Source of the DNA: Aaosphaeria pasadenensis
Taxonomy: Eukaryota > Ascomycota > Dothideomycetes > Pleosporales
Direction of reading: 5' to 3'
DNA: 64,000 nt
Assembly: GCA_022813625.1 (NCBI GenBank)
Contig: JAKLMB010000057.1
Location: 26,913 to 90,912 of the forward strand
Shown piece after piece: positions 1-13,600 of the stretch (its first letter is position 1; each line of letters starts with the position of its first letter). The position numbers and the translations under genes were made by a program. The notes under the pieces are model-generated. The model did no database searches. It was not told where the DNA came from and saw only the letters and a list, made by a program, of their open reading frames with translations.

Positions 1-688
1 TTTGAGAAGAAGATCAGATTTACCCCATCCTTTGGATCCCTTTTTCAGACATTCTCAAGGGCTTCGGAAGGAAGAAGCAGTTAACAGTAAAAAAAAGGAG
101 TATTCAACTTTCACATGATATGCCTGGGCCTGGGAAACGCAACTTTGCTAGTGGTATTGGCCGTCTTGGTGTGTTTGGTTGTCACGACGAATGGAGAATG
201 TAATAGCTCAGATGCGAGGAAAATGAGAATTTATGCCCACCAGGGCGAGTTTCTATTATGGTACTACAGCCATTTTCTTTCGCCTCGGAGGCCGTTTGGC
301 CCATTCAGATTTCAACTGGCATAGCATACAGAACACAATGGTTGAAGAACATTTGTCGGGCCTGATCATAGCATTCGGGCTGGCGGCAAAGCTGAGAAAT
401 AGGCAAAAGGGCGTGCCCAAAAAATTAGTTAATATAGAGTTATTGGAATTGAAATATTTACGGGTGGTAGAGAAGTCATCAGAGTGCTGATGTCTGATAG
501 TTAACCGTCGTTGATGGTTGCCACCGCGCCAGATGAGCTAGTAAAACAAATCTGGGGATCGCTCCAGCCGCGCCATCGTGCTCCCCACCCTTAGTTTCTT
601 TTCGGACAATTATATGTACCCACAATTAATGCTCAAGGTCTGCTCTGATTAATAACAGAATATCACCAGACGTGCCCGGCTAATTATT
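1..688. other. Left-edge intergenic region, no supported gene
   Basis: No recognisable gene lies here. A 69-codon ORF at 115-324 (+) begins with a hydrophobic stretch that could pass for a signal peptide, but the rest of it looks like no known family and it overlaps another short ORF. The last 100 bases before the MFS gene hold CCGG (676-679), 13 bases upstream of its ATG. Any promoter of the MFS transporter must be here. Confidence 0.5.
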
Positions 689-2731
689 ATGGAATCTTCA
701 TCGAATCCGTGCGATAAAAATGCGAATGCTCCTGCGTTGTCCAACAACAACAAAGACAAAGCGTGCTCGACAGAACACCGAGAACATATCCCAGGTTCTG
801 ACCAACCAGACCAAGCAGATGTCCAAAATGAGCCTGAACTACATTGGCGAACCTATTGCGCGCTGTTTGCTCTTATCATAACCAACTATGTTGCCGTTAT
901 TTCGCTTCAGGCACCCCCAGCAGTAGTAAGTAGCGGCGATTCCGACAGCCATACAAATATCTTATACTTACTCTCTCCGTTCTTTGTATAGTTAAATTAT
1001 ATTGGCTCCTCTTTGGGATCGACCGAGCACCAAGCCTGGATCATCAATGCCCCCAACCTCGTATGCGCTGCAGTAGGCCCAATCTTATCATCTGCGTCCG
1101 ATATTTTCCAGGCAAGAAAGCACATATTGCTTGGTGGATGTGCAATGGGTGTTATAGGCTGTGCTATCGTTCCGGGCTCAAAGGATATCTACAGAGTCAT
1201 CGCAGGCCAGACTATCGTTGGCTTTGGCTATGCAACTACGCCACTCCTTTATGCTATCCCCAGTGAAATTCTCCCTAAGAAATGGAGGCCGAGTAAGTTC
1301 TACACTCTTTTTGAAGGCTACTTCGCTTACACACTTTATTTAGTTGCACAGGCCATTGTCAACGTTGCAGCAGCTATTGCTTCGATTACAGGTCCGTTAG
1401 CTATTGGTGCATTGACGAGGCGAGATATGATTAACGGTTGGCGAAGATTTTGGGTAAGTACAGGACCAGCAACATGAATGAATGAAAGCTATAGCTCGTT
1501 TAACATGGCAATAGTGGATTGAGATGGCTATGTGGGCAGCGTCCCTACTCTCTCTATTGTTTGGGTACAACCCACCTCGCAGGGAAACAGCTTACGGATC
1601 GCTTCTTTGGTATCAGAAGCTCGCAAAGCTTGATATTCCGGGCTCGATCCTCCTCACTGCATCATCAACCCTACTGCTTGTTGGCCTTGGACTTGGTGGT
1701 TCGAACTCAAGCTGGACTAGTGCTCGCACACTATCTACTCTTATCATTGGTGGCGTGCTTGGAGTGATTTTCGGTTTCTATGAATGGAAAGGCACGACTA
1801 CAGGCATTTTGCATCACGAGCTGTTCCTTCCCGGCAAGGATAATGGACGGACTTTTGCCTTGTGTATTGCACTTTTCGGTGTTGAGGCCATTCTGATTGT
1901 CAGCTTTATTGTATTCTACCCCCTTCTGTGAGTTTTCTCTGTGCTAGTGGCACCATGCATGATGCACGTTGCTCACCCAGACCTAGGACGCAAGCACTAT
2001 ACGAGACGGATGTTTTCCGACTAGTGGCACGTTCGATGCCTTACTGGGTCGCTGCAGCTTTTGGCGCACCATTCTGGGGATATCTAAGCACTCGATTTCG
2101 GACCATCAAATGGCCCATGATCTGTGGTTTCATTATCTGGGGCGTGGGTACTATCGGCCTGGCAACTCTCCAGCCCAGACATGATTTCAACGCCATGGCC
2201 TTCGCAGCCGTTTCGGGATTCGGGTTTGGTGCTCCGCTCGTCATGATCGTAACTGGAGTGCAACTCTCTGTTCCACACCACTTGATCGCGACCGCGACGT
2301 CCGTGGCCACGTCGTCGCGCGCACTGTGCAACACCACCTTTACTTCTATCTACGTCGCTATTCTTACCTCGAGGCTATCCACTTCTCTTCCGCGCCATGT
2401 GCCCCCTGCAATCATTCTCGCGGGTCTTCCCATAGACTCCGTTGCAGGTTTCATGGCGGCTTTGGCCAGTGGCCAGCTGTCGGCCCTAACGTCTCTGCCG
2501 GGAGTCACTCCCGCTGTTATTGAAGCAGGAGTTGCTGCATACAAGCAGGCCTATGCTGATTCTATACGCGTACTGTACATCATAACAGCTGCGATAACAG
2601 CAGTAGCGACAATTGCTGCGGTATTCATCAGCAACATGAGAGAACGCATGACTAACCGCATTGATGCTCCAGTTGAAGAAGTACTTTCGAAGGGGACGAC
2701 GCATTGTGAAACTGGGCTTGAGAAAAGCTAA
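689..2731 (+). CDS. MFS efflux transporter, TRI12/DHA-like
   Basis: Predicted multi-pass plasma-membrane transporter of the major facilitator superfamily, closest in style to fungal TRI12-type drug:H+ antiporters that export toxins or siderophores. Five exons fit GT-AG rules and keep frame: 689-925, 992-1292, 1344-1453, 1515-1927 and 1981-2731 (1812 nt, 603 residues). The first ~55 residues are polar and cytosolic; hydrophobic helices follow, with a charged loop resembling MFS motif A around the SDIFQARKH segment and a long hydrophilic C-terminal tail. A GWRRFWWIEMA stretch resembles the conserved segment that precedes a mid-protein helix in TRI12-type carriers. It is the leftmost gene of the putative polyketide cluster and could export the product. 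Substrate is unknown, and a siderophore or general drug carrier is also possible. The fourth intron's donor (GTGAGT at 1928) is the least certain junction. Confidence 0.85.
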
Positions 2732-3862
2732 GTCTATTTGACTTCGCTACATTGTAATAGGATAAGCTCAGAGTAGTGTTTGGTTTCTAGGCCCAGCAAC
2801 TAATCTAAACTTCGACAAGGGTGTATCATATCAATATGTCTAATGCGGGAACTGCAACTTGACTGTTCAAGCCCGTTTTGAAACGTAGGATCACAAACAG
2901 ACATATTATAATGTTTTCTCTAACATTTGGATTCTTAGAAGTGCCCTAGCTGTAATTGATACTTGACCTTTAAGTGGTTACTGCCTTGAAGAATCAGCAT
3001 GATCCTGAGTCAAACTTTGAAATTCTTCTGCCAGCACTTATTCTCCCTCAGCCTCCCTCTCTCTTATCGCATAATCTGATTCCGCTACAAATATGTGTGG
3101 TAGCAGTATGATGCCGAGGAATTAGGTAAAGAAGCACGAATACAGTAAATACGCATATACTAACAATCGATCAATTCACTACTCCTGTACTATAGCCCTG
3201 CCGACAGTTCTCATGAATTCAAAACCCCGTCGCAGGGCAGTGGGGGTTCTGTAAACCTCAATCTGTAGTCTTGATCACACCTCTGCGGAGAGCAAATATG
3301 CAATAGACACGTTTCTCCTCGGTACTAAGCCGCCTTCTTCATGGGGAATATATTTTGGAAAAGCCTCCTTGACCTGCTGCAATGTCGCCCAGATAATCTG
3401 TCCATCGGGATCATACGTCCTTATCTTGTTGAAATTGCTTGCATTCAGACTGTAATAGAGCATAGGATGTTCCGAAAAGCTTACATTGGCACTGATCGAA
3501 GCCGCAACTTGCAACAGCGGATCCGTAACAAAAGCATATCCCACGGCAGCACCAGACTGTACGCACCAGTTAAGAATGAATAGTGAGCGACGGTACCGAC
3601 GTTAGCTTGTGCGCCCTCCCACCCTGCCATTTGGGATGTCTTTTGTGGGCAAGAGATACGACAAGCCCATTGTCATCAGGGCGATGTCAGCATACGAGGC
3701 ACACTTCCCTAAAAGACAAGTGCCGCCCAAGCTTGATTGATACATAATTCCAGACAGTATGAGACTTAGACAATTGAATAAAAGACTATACAGGTCAACG
3801 CCTTGTGAGCCAGTCTTTGGCTCGTATTTAAGTCGCTATGGCATAATAGTATAAATTGCATC
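2732..3862. other. Intergenic region with an orphan coding-like segment (see 3275-3620)
   Basis: Between the convergent MFS and GH3 genes there are about 1.1 kb. Apart from the orphan segment at 3275-3620 (minus) I see no gene. 3' ends and terminators of both flanking genes must be here. Confidence 0.5.
3275..3620 (-). pseudogene. Orphan coding-like segment, family not recognised
   Basis: The minus-strand frame at 3275-3544 stays open and reads like real protein (segments such as VTDPLLQVAASISANVSF and IRTYDPDGQIIWATLQQVKEAF). Its frame continues upstream past 3544 without a convincing ATG. A second frame at 3570-3625 (ANVGTVAHYSFLTGA) also looks protein-like, suggesting a short gene with an unresolved intron or a decayed remnant. 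I cannot assign a family. It sits just downstream of the GH3 gene on the same strand. It could be the end of a lost gene, or an intact small gene whose exons I failed to join. Confidence 0.3.
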
Positions 3863-6768
3863 TTAAACAGAAGCCATTGTGACGTTTCCTCCAGCATTGG
3901 CATTCCACAAAGCGTCCCATCCACCGTTGTCCAACATAGCAAATGTGTACAAGCCCTTCTCTACAGTCCATTGATACTTCCTGTCCAGTAGCCGTAAGTA
4001 ACGCCCGACGTCTAGCTCCATCCGCGCTGTGATAGTCTGCCCTGGATCAATGTAAACCCGTTCGAATGCGACGAGCTGTTTCAACGGTTGGGAGATCTGC
4101 GATACTCTCTGTAGTAGATAAATCTGCGCGACATACGAACCCGACACAGATCCAACGTTCCTGATGTCCGCTTCAAAGACGATGGTATCTTCTACAGTAA
4201 AGTTATTTGTTCCTCGCAGGGTAGCGGCGCGGTAATTCGACACGTTGAAAGTCGTGTACGAAAGTCCATGTCCAAATGGATAAATTGGAAAAGACCCCAT
4301 ATCTAGATACCACTTCTTCTTCGCGGTCTGTTTGTAGTTGTAATAATCCGGAAGCGCTCCTTCGTGAATGGGCACGGAGACCGGAATTCGACCACCGGGA
4401 TTCACCTTCCCGAACAGAACATCCGCAATCGCCTGCCCGCCGCTCTGTCCTGGGAAATTGGCGCTTATGACGGCAGCAGCTCGAGAATAGAATTCGGGAA
4501 TCGCAAACGGCCGTCCACCCTGTAGCAATAATACGACAGGCTTGTTCAGGGCGAAGATTGCCTCTGCGAGTAGAGTCTGATTTGCGGGAAGGCTCAACGT
4601 CGCACGATCACCGCTTTCGCCGTCACTATTCCATGCTGCGCCCAATGTGAGGATTATAATATCGGCATCTTTTGCAACGGCGACGCTCTTCTCAATAGGC
4701 GACTTCCGGTCCACCAAGTTCCAGAAAAGAAGGACCTGCGAGTTAAGCATCCCTACGTTCTCTATCTTTTGATACGTATTCCAGGTCTGGTATTCGAGAC
4801 GAATGTGATGTTTAGTACCGGTTTTGAATGTGATTGGGTTTGAACCAGGAGGAGGAAGGGTACTGTTTACTAAACTGTAGGCTCGGTCGGGGATGTTGGA
4901 CATGATGTTACCCTCGAATGTTGATGGGATGTCGACATGCAGATTTCCGTCAACATATACTTTGGCAGTGGTATTGGGGCCAAGAGCTACACCCAGCCAG
5001 CCTTCAACATCAATATCAACAGCTGGATCTAACTCTCCTTCCCATATAGCACTAAAATTGTTCGAGGGAAGGCCAGGAGGCGGGTACAGGCCCCAAGTAC
5101 CAACTGGCGTTTCTAACTTCTGGACCAAAGGGTGACTGAAATTGGAGTGTGCGAAGTAGGTAACATGTAGGCCTCCAGGGGTTCCATTTGATGATAGATG
5201 CGATGATGGAATAGGGTAGTGTGCGTTGTATAGCCAAGTGTTTGCACCCACGCTTGATGTGAGTTTCGTACTTGTGTTCCCCAAATGATTCAATATGCCA
5301 TCTCTTAGCGTCGTAGAATTTGCAACAGGATACATTCCATAGGTTCCAGAGTAGTCGCCATAGTTTAAAATATCCCCAAAGGGTCCAATCAATGCAATTG
5401 ACTTCGGAGCATTACCCGTTGCTTGAAGTGGTAACGTTTCGTTCCCGTTCTCTAGCAGCACTATGGATTTCTGGGCTGCTTCTAAGGTTAGAGGTATATG
5501 ATCCTTAACGAGCTGATAAGGGTCAATCTCATCCGCAATGTAAGGCTCTTCAAACAATCCGGCGTCGTACTTTATACCCAGTACGCGTCGAACCTTACCC
5601 CAAAGCAACTCCTCGGATATTGTCTCATTGGAGAGCAACCCATGTGTCACATTAAGAAGAGTAGAGAGTGGATAGTCGTAGTATTGAACCATTCCTCCAG
5701 CATTGTAATACTGTGCAATGGCATCTGCTGGCGAGCTGGCAACTTTATGCCCAACTTGCAGCTGCTTCATGCCTTTGATCATCAGCAAGATTCTGAATTG
5801 AGACTGGAGCAGATCTTACCAGTGTCATCAGCTGTCACAAAACCACTGAAACCCCATTGTTTCAGCTGCTCATACAACATGGGATTCACATGACTCGGAA
5901 TGTCGTCCAGTTCATGATACGCCATCATCACTCCCCCCACGCCACCCAAATCCATAACGCTCTTGAATGGGAGCAAATGCTCTTCCAGCACCTCACGATT
6001 GCCATGCCCCATATACGGTGAGCCGTTGCTCCCACCTTGAGGCGAACCATGGGCTGCAAAATGCTTCATCACAGGCACAATAGCGTCTGGCCGATCCCAA
6101 GACCCATTCTTCGATAAACCGGACGAGAAAGCAACACCCATTTTCGATGTCAAGATTTTGTCCTCACCCCACGCCTCTTGACATCGGCCCCAACGAGGAT
6201 CTTTGCAAAGATCGAGCACTGGTGCCAGGCAAGCGTGAACACCAATACTTCTCGCCTCTGCACCGATAGCCCGTCCAACACGATCTACCAACCCAGTATC
6301 CCAACTCGATGCCAAAGCGAGCGCTTGGGGAAAAACGCTCTGGTTGAAGCTCGCCACGCCGTGGAGACACTCACCCCAATGCAAGAATGGTATTTTCGTA
6401 TTCGACTTCTCAATGTTCAAGCGCTGCAATCCATTGTAGTACGATCTGTTGAGGGGGTACCAATCATGCACATGTCCTACAGCAGCACCGGGCGTAAACC
6501 GCAATTCAAAGTCGTAAAGTGAGTTATCAGAGTTCGGCCCAATGATGTTATCGGCAAATGTGAGATGCAATTGCTGAACAAGGTCAGGGATATCCATTTT
6601 TGCGATTAAATTGTCGAGGAACGCTTCTTTCGCCTCCGCCCGCCGTGAATTGCGTGACAGACCATGTTGGGGTGCGGCAGTCGCTTGCAAAGAAATGCTC
6701 AGTAACAATAATAATGACAGCATTGTGGGTGAATCAGAATATACATGCTTGGTCGCGAAGAAGTGCAT
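3863..6768 (-). CDS. Secreted GH3 beta-glycosidase with PA14 domain
   Basis: Glycoside hydrolase family 3 enzyme (beta-glucosidase or beta-xylosidase type), secreted. Two exons, 6768-5820 and 5772-3863, are separated by a 47-bp intron (5819-5773) with a CTGAT branch-like site; the join restores frame. Translation gives 952 residues from the first ATG, or 937 from the better start at 6723, which is followed by a clear signal peptide (MLSLLLLLSISLQATAAP). The N-terminal TIM barrel contains GAEARSIGVHACLAPVLDL, DPRWGRCQEAWGED, the KHFAAHG loop, and FVTADDTG spanning the exon end, where the nucleophile aspartate of GH3 is expected. The second domain carries a PA14 insert (GGLHVTYF onward), and the C-terminus is fibronectin-III-like. 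Many N-glycosylation sequons are present. It lies between the MFS transporter and the PKS. It could serve plant-polymer breakdown or hydrolyse a glycosylated metabolite; the sequence does not decide. Confidence 0.93.
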
Positions 6769-7603
6769 TCATACCTATAGGTACTTAGGTGGTAAATAAA
6801 GTGACTTACTCCGGGATGTCTAAATAAGGTATGAGGGCTCTCAGGACGGCAATGCCTTTCGTGGGATCACATGCAGTGACAAGCATGATGTAACAGTAAC
6901 AACGCTTGTCTTTTAATCATGAGAGATCGATCCAAAAAGGCAAGAGATGTGACGATGTACGAGGATGAACGTACCATATCCTCGAAAGAGCTTGCCCCCA
7001 AATGCGGGGAACATTGCAGGGCTCTCGGTAAACAATAGCCCGGCTACAAGTACCCTGGCTTTTGACTGCACGAACATATTACTATGCGTTAAAGTTGATA
7101 GATTGTTGTTATCGACTTGGCCTATTGCTTGTTTTGCGGGTTTAATTTGCCTTGCTGTGTGGAGGATGGTATATGATGACGTCGCGCAGGATGGTCCTGC
7201 TTTCTTCCGACAGCATCACATTCCCATTATCAGGAACCTCAAGGTTCATATGCTCCTACGCTAACTTGTATTGCCTACTAGCTATCACCCGTATCAACGG
7301 CGGTATACTCATTCAGGTTGCAATCAAAGGTGGAGATCAGCGCTGGTAGGCTGACAGTAAACCCTTCATTATTTCCTGTTCGCCCCAACAATTACCCACT
7401 GTTGCATTGATTTGCTTGACAAGAACAAACACAAACGACTACAATGTCCTTAGTATCGGTTTCTTTATAGGCCGACAAAACCTAATCGAAGTACCAGAAA
7501 TTTAACATTTACTATGAACCATAGATCCTATCCTGTTTTACTCACTACGCCTGCCCACCTAAAATCCACATTGCGCCGGAGTACCAACATAGCAATCCTC
7601 CCC
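6769..7603. other. Intergenic region: GH3 promoter and PKS 3' end
   Basis: No gene is supported. The ORFs at 6965-7349 (+) overlap each other and resemble nothing. On the minus strand there is a possible small 5'-UTR intron before the GH3 start, with a GTAAGT donor near 6810 and an AG acceptor just before the first ATG, which also argues for the inner ATG at 6723. Confidence 0.4.
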
Positions 7604-10600
7604 TCAAGCCGATGCTTTTTGTATCTTGCTCTTTGCACATACATTCTTAGCCAACGTCGCAATTGTACCACTAGCTAGCAACTCAAGTACTTGTAAAGCC
7701 GACTCAAACTCCCTAGTGATGAAATTCCGCACGTCAATTGCCGTTAAAGAGTCTAAGGAGTAGCTCGATAGACTTCGAGTCGGATCTACCTCTTCCAAAT
7801 CAAGGCCTAAAGTCTTCGCTATTTTTTCGACAAGCCCATTACATACAACCTGCTCGGCATCGGTTGCTGTGGCCGCCGCTTTGAATGCTGCATTCCACGA
7901 AACTGTCTTAGCACCGTTGTTCAACAGCGCGGCGGTGGCTTCGGCCTCTAGACGCAAGTGTTTGTATTTGGCGTCGGTTGCCCAAAATGGTAAATTCGTT
8001 GGATCAAGACTGACGCCGGTAATAATGTGGTCGTTGCAGCTCCGTGATGCAGTGCCGTCAAGAATCGACTCTAATAAGGAGAATACTTCTGCCTCGTAGA
8101 TGTAGTTATCGCCAATGTTTCTCTGGACGTCTTTCCACATTTCGGCATTCTCAAATATGTACCCGGCATCCATAACCGCCGTAGGACCAAGGGAAGCACA
8201 AGGCATACCAAGCGCACGACGATACTGCGCGAAGGCATCGAGAAATGAATTCGCAGCGGCGTACGCAGCTTGGCCTCTGCCTCCCATGGCGGCAGCGGAT
8301 GAGGAGTAAACAATGAAGAAGTCAAGTGGGACAGATTGAAAGGCATTATGGAAGTTCCAGACGCCCTGCACTTTCGATTCGATCACGTCTGTCCAATCAT
8401 TGAGGACCATTTTGTCGAAAAGAGTATCCTGGAAAAAAATTAGTAACTGTCATTTCGTACAAATATAGACGTGATACTTACGCGAAGCGTCATTGCACCG
8501 TGAATGATACCACGAACGGGTGGGAGCCCAACCAATCCCTTGCACATGAACGAATCTATGCTCGCCCTCTTCGCGACATCGCAACTCTGTACAACGACAT
8601 TCACACCTACTGCCATCATGTCGTCTACCAAGATCTTCACAGAACCAGTCACGGACCCCGTACGTGACAAAAGAACGATGTTCTTGGCACCCTTCTTCGC
8701 CATCCATCTTGTCATGCCTCTGCCTAATCCGCCAGTACCACCGATCAGGATGTACGTCGCGTCTTCCTTGAACAGCTTGTCTTCTCTCTTGGAGGGAGTC
8801 GCTTTGATGGTATCTTCATTGTTCAATGTGATGACGGTCCTGCTCTCTGTAGATGAAGACTGCACTTGCTTGAGAGCCTGTGACATAACGGAAATGGATG
8901 ATACGTCGGATCCGTGGGTTTCGCATATTTTACCCTGTCGGAGGGACCGAGATATCTCTCTGATAAGACGCTGTATCACTCGCGGTCTATCTTTTGCGAT
9001 GCTATGGATGTCACATGACAACAACGCAGCATTACTGTCTAGGGCAGTCAAATCGACGTGAGCCTTCTTAGACGCATCGCTGGATTCAACGCGAATAAAT
9101 CTGCCGAACTTCGCGAGGCATTCCAGCCCAGACTGCATCAACTTCGGATCATTCTCTATGCCTAGTACAACATCAACGCGACGGTTTGTTGAGATTCTTC
9201 GAATCGAGTGCCAAAGTTGATCGTCCTGGCTGGAGAGGATATGATCTTCTGGAAGACCATACGCATCCCTTAAGAGGACCTTGTCCTTGGACGTCGACAC
9301 GGTCACGAAGATTGTTGATCCGATGTTTTGCGCAAGTGTAATTGCTGCTTGGCCTGTTGCTCCGGCGCCGTTCAATATGAGAATCAGGTCATTTTCATCC
9401 AGGTGGGCAAGATCAAACAAGGAGTACCGTGCAGCGCATTGAGCCAGCGGTAGGTTTGCTGCTTGCTGGAAGGAAACGTCGTCGGGAAGCTTCAACACAA
9501 ATGGCGAGTCGGTTCGAACGGAAGTGGCGACGGATCCAGTAGCAACAGCGGCCACTCTATTCCCCATCGCGATGTCTCGGACGTCCTTTCCGACTCTGCG
9601 TACGATGCCGCTGCACTCTTGTCCGATGCTTGAATTACTAATGCGACCACTGTAGATGTGTGCATCCATCAGACTGATTCCCACTGATTTCACTTCGATC
9701 TCCACTTGATTGGCTAGTAAATCTTGAGTCAGCGAGGGGTCGTCCACAAAATGTAGAGAGTCAAGTGAGTTAGGAGTAGGATCAGCTAGTTTCAGTGCTC
9801 GACGTTGGTCCCCGAACGTTGTCTCCTCCACGGCAGGAGGATAAGATTGCTTGTGAACGTAATCATTGACGATTTCATCTTTAACGATCCTGGGAGTCCA
9901 GAAACGACCTTTTCGCTCTTGAAATTCCAACTCAACGTTCGCGATTGTTGTCGCGTCGATCACTGCGGAGAGAACCTGGATGATGGCTGTGGTTGCGCTT
10001 ATGGTATCAAGCGGTTGGTCTGCATCTAGGTCCAAAGTCGCGAACTTGAACATACTCTCAGATCGTATTGCTCGGCTGAAGCCAGACACCATGTTGCTGG
10101 TAGGATTCCCGTTTGCTTGACCGTACGCGCCACGGGTTACCCAAAGAAGTGAGTGGGCGTTTTGAACCAGTTTTTGTAATGACGACAAGGTTTTCTCTGT
10201 CACGTTCGACAGAATTGAATGATCGAGTTCTGTCAGGCAGATGCAGACTTTTCCCGTAGGGTCAATCAGATCTAGTTGGCCCATTTCGACGTTGGCCCCT
10301 CCTCGACTCTGGACAGAAGCTGCAAGAAATAGCGCGAGAGTCTTTTGAGACATTGTTTGGCCATGTATTATTAGTACTGGCTCGGCCACAGCGCCCATTT
10401 CGTGGCCAAACGTTGTTTCTTGAGGACTGTCTACTCGGCCGTGACAATCTACGTTGACGCCATCCAAGATGGGTTCCCAAATTTGCTTGAAACACAGATC
10501 ACGAGCGGTTTCTTCCGTTTCGCCCATATCTGAGGTCGGCAGTGGGGCGATGGTCAGATCTTCGATCGAGATTGCAATTTCTTTCTCGGTGACTGCAAGC

Positions 10601-13600
10601 ATGGAAGCCTGGCTCGTTCTTTCGGTCGACAGTGGCATCGGTGAAGTGCAATATGCCTGCAAGATCTTCCCAGGGTTCTTTACTGATCGTAAGACTTTTG
10701 GATAGACAGTGATCTTCTTAATGGATGATGGCAGGCAAATCGTGTTGACTGTCCTGCGGCCAACGCCGAGAATTGGCCAATACATTTGGACGAGCTGCTC
10801 CAGTAGGGAAGGATGAATCGTACTTCCTGTTTCCGTCCGCTCGGGCATTTGCGACGCTGTGTCCGTAACGGTAATTGTTGCAGCTGCACATTGGTCGGTT
10901 GCGCAACAGTTTTCAATGCCTTGAAATGCAGGGCCATAAGTGACACCAAGTTGGGACAGCGTATCGTACAGATTTGTACCCTCTATTGACGAGTCCACCT
11001 CCCTTGTGTGTTCGATCATGTCATTCAATCGTGCAAGAGAGTGTCCAGATCGAGTCTCTGTATCCAGTACGTCTACCTCATTCGTCTTTATGGTGATGGT
11101 ACCAGTACAGTTCTCTGTCCAACCTTTGCTGTTCGAGTGCGAGTGTATGATAAAGGAATACGTAGTCTTCTCGGATCCTTCCTTGGAGGGGCGGAAGGAA
11201 GTAGTCAATTCAACTTGGTCGTCTGGCATCATCAAGGGTGTATGAACATTGAGGTCGTAAATGTCGATCTGTTCAGCGTCAATGCCTCTTGTTGTTGCTA
11301 ATTGAGCAACGGCCTCAACGCTCATGGCAACAAAAGCAGAGATGGGGAATATTGTAAGACCTTGTATCTTGTGATCCCTAAGCCATGGAATATCATCGAG
11401 CCGTACAATATTTCTCCAAATTGGTTCCAATTCATTCGAATAATTTGCAGTTGATCCTAATAAATCATGCCGGGGAAATTTCCGATTCTTGTGCATATGA
11501 GATATTCGAGATTCATGCCAATAGGTGGTAGAGTGATTCCAAGGATACTTGGGGAGGTCCACCAGAAGACCTGGCATGGTTGAAGATGTTGGGAAGTTGA
11601 TCTTTGCGAAGTTTAACTCGCTGCCTTTACAGAAAAGTGACGACGCTAGTTCTAGCATTGCATCAACGGCGTGCCTTTTGCGAACAAGGGTCGGTGCGTA
11701 TGACAGTTTTGCTGTCGCACCGCCGACGGCTTTCAAAATTTGTTTCACCGGACCTTGTAGGGCAGAGTGAGGGCCGATTTCAACAAGTACATCGACGCCA
11801 GTAGCGAAATCCTCTGTGGGTGCAACGAGCTTCGCGCACGCTTGTGCAAATCGTACCGGACTTGTTAAATTTCTAACCCAATAGCTAGAGTCAAAATCTG
11901 AATGGAGTGCCTCTTTCCCAGTAAGAGACGAGAAGAAACGCACATCGGAAGACCTAGGCTGTGGTAAACTTTGGATCGAGCTCATATAGTCTTCAGCGAT
12001 CAGGTCCATGTGATGAGAGTGGTAAGCTGTCTCAATCAATAACTTGCGATTGAAGATCTGCTTTTCCTCCATTTTCTGTTGGATTTCAGCTATGGCCGAG
12101 GAATCTCCAGATATAGTCAGACTCTGAGGGCTGTTGTAGCATGCGATTCGAGCTTTTCCATTGGTGATAGATGAAAGAGTATCCTCGACATCTTCATATC
12201 CGCAGCCAATAGCCAACATACTACCCTCGAGGTAGGGATGTCTTTCCTTCAAGACTGGGATGAGTCGACCACGATGATGGGCAATGATCATTGCGGATTC
12301 TACTGATAAAATCCCGGCCGCGTAAGCTGCTGCTATCTCGCCAGATGAGTGGCCGACTACAGCAGCTGGTGTTACTCCCCAAGATCGAAGTAGATCTATG
12401 ATTGCCAATTGTATAGCCGTACACGATGGCTGGCTGATGTGTGCCTGGTTTATGCGCGTATTTTTCTCGTCCAGATTCAGTTCTTCGATCAGATCATACT
12501 GCGCACCGATTCCCTGCAGCGTTTGACTTGCGACATCGATCGTTTCTTGAAACACGGGATAGCTACTGTAGAGTTCTTTCCCCATTGCCCACCATTGTGC
12601 TCCTTGTCCTGTGCAGACAAAACCAACTCTAATGGGGTGGCCTGTCTCTTTCAAGGGCTTGATTGTTCCATTGGAAATCCTCTCCACCAGTTCGAAAGAC
12701 TCACTGGCAGGTATCGCTACGCGCCATGGTAGAAGTGATCGGCGTTGACCTAACGTATAGGCTACTTTACTCATGAGATCTCTTTGGAACATTTCTGGCC
12801 TCTGTTCCAGATACACTCCAAGATTGCTCATCATTGATATGCAAGCTGCCTTATCGGCTGCTGAAAGAATGAACAAACGTTTGCGAGGGGCTTCTTTCGA
12901 AGAAGCAGCGCCATTATTGTGGTTTTGTCGCATGGGCGGCCTTTCCATTACAATATGGGCATTTGTCCCACCGAATCCAAAGTTGTTGACACTGGCAAAT
13001 CGTTTTCCACGGGGCCAAGGCAGCTGTCTGACTGGTACCTTAAGACCCCAGTCATCGAATGGTATCCGAGGGTTTCCGACTTTGAAATCATAGTTTGGCA
13101 GGATGAACCCCCTATCTAGCATTACTGTTGTCTTGATCATTGCGAGGATTCCAGATGCTGATTCCAAATGGCCGATATTGGACTTTACGGATCCGAGGAA
13201 GAGGGGGTTCTTCTTGGTTCGACCTTCATTGAATACATTGTGTAATGCAGTTACCTCGATAGGGTCACCTACTCTCGTTCCTGTGCCGTGGGCTTCGACA
13301 TAGCCAGTGAAGGTTGGATCAAGACCTGCATTCTTGTATATCGAGCGGACCAGCTTTTCTTGGGATTCCCCGTTTGGCATAGTGATACCCGGAGTGTAGC
13401 CATCTTGGTTTACGCCGCTAGCAGCAACGATTGCTCGTACACAATCGTTGTCCCTCAATGCTTGATCTAATGGCTTGAGCAGAAGCATGCCACAGCCTTC
13501 GCCTCGGCCATATCCAGTCCCACGAGCATCGAACGAAAAGCACTTTCCACTATCACCCAAGAGTCTAGCAGATGTTAACAATTTCGGTTGTTCATTAATT

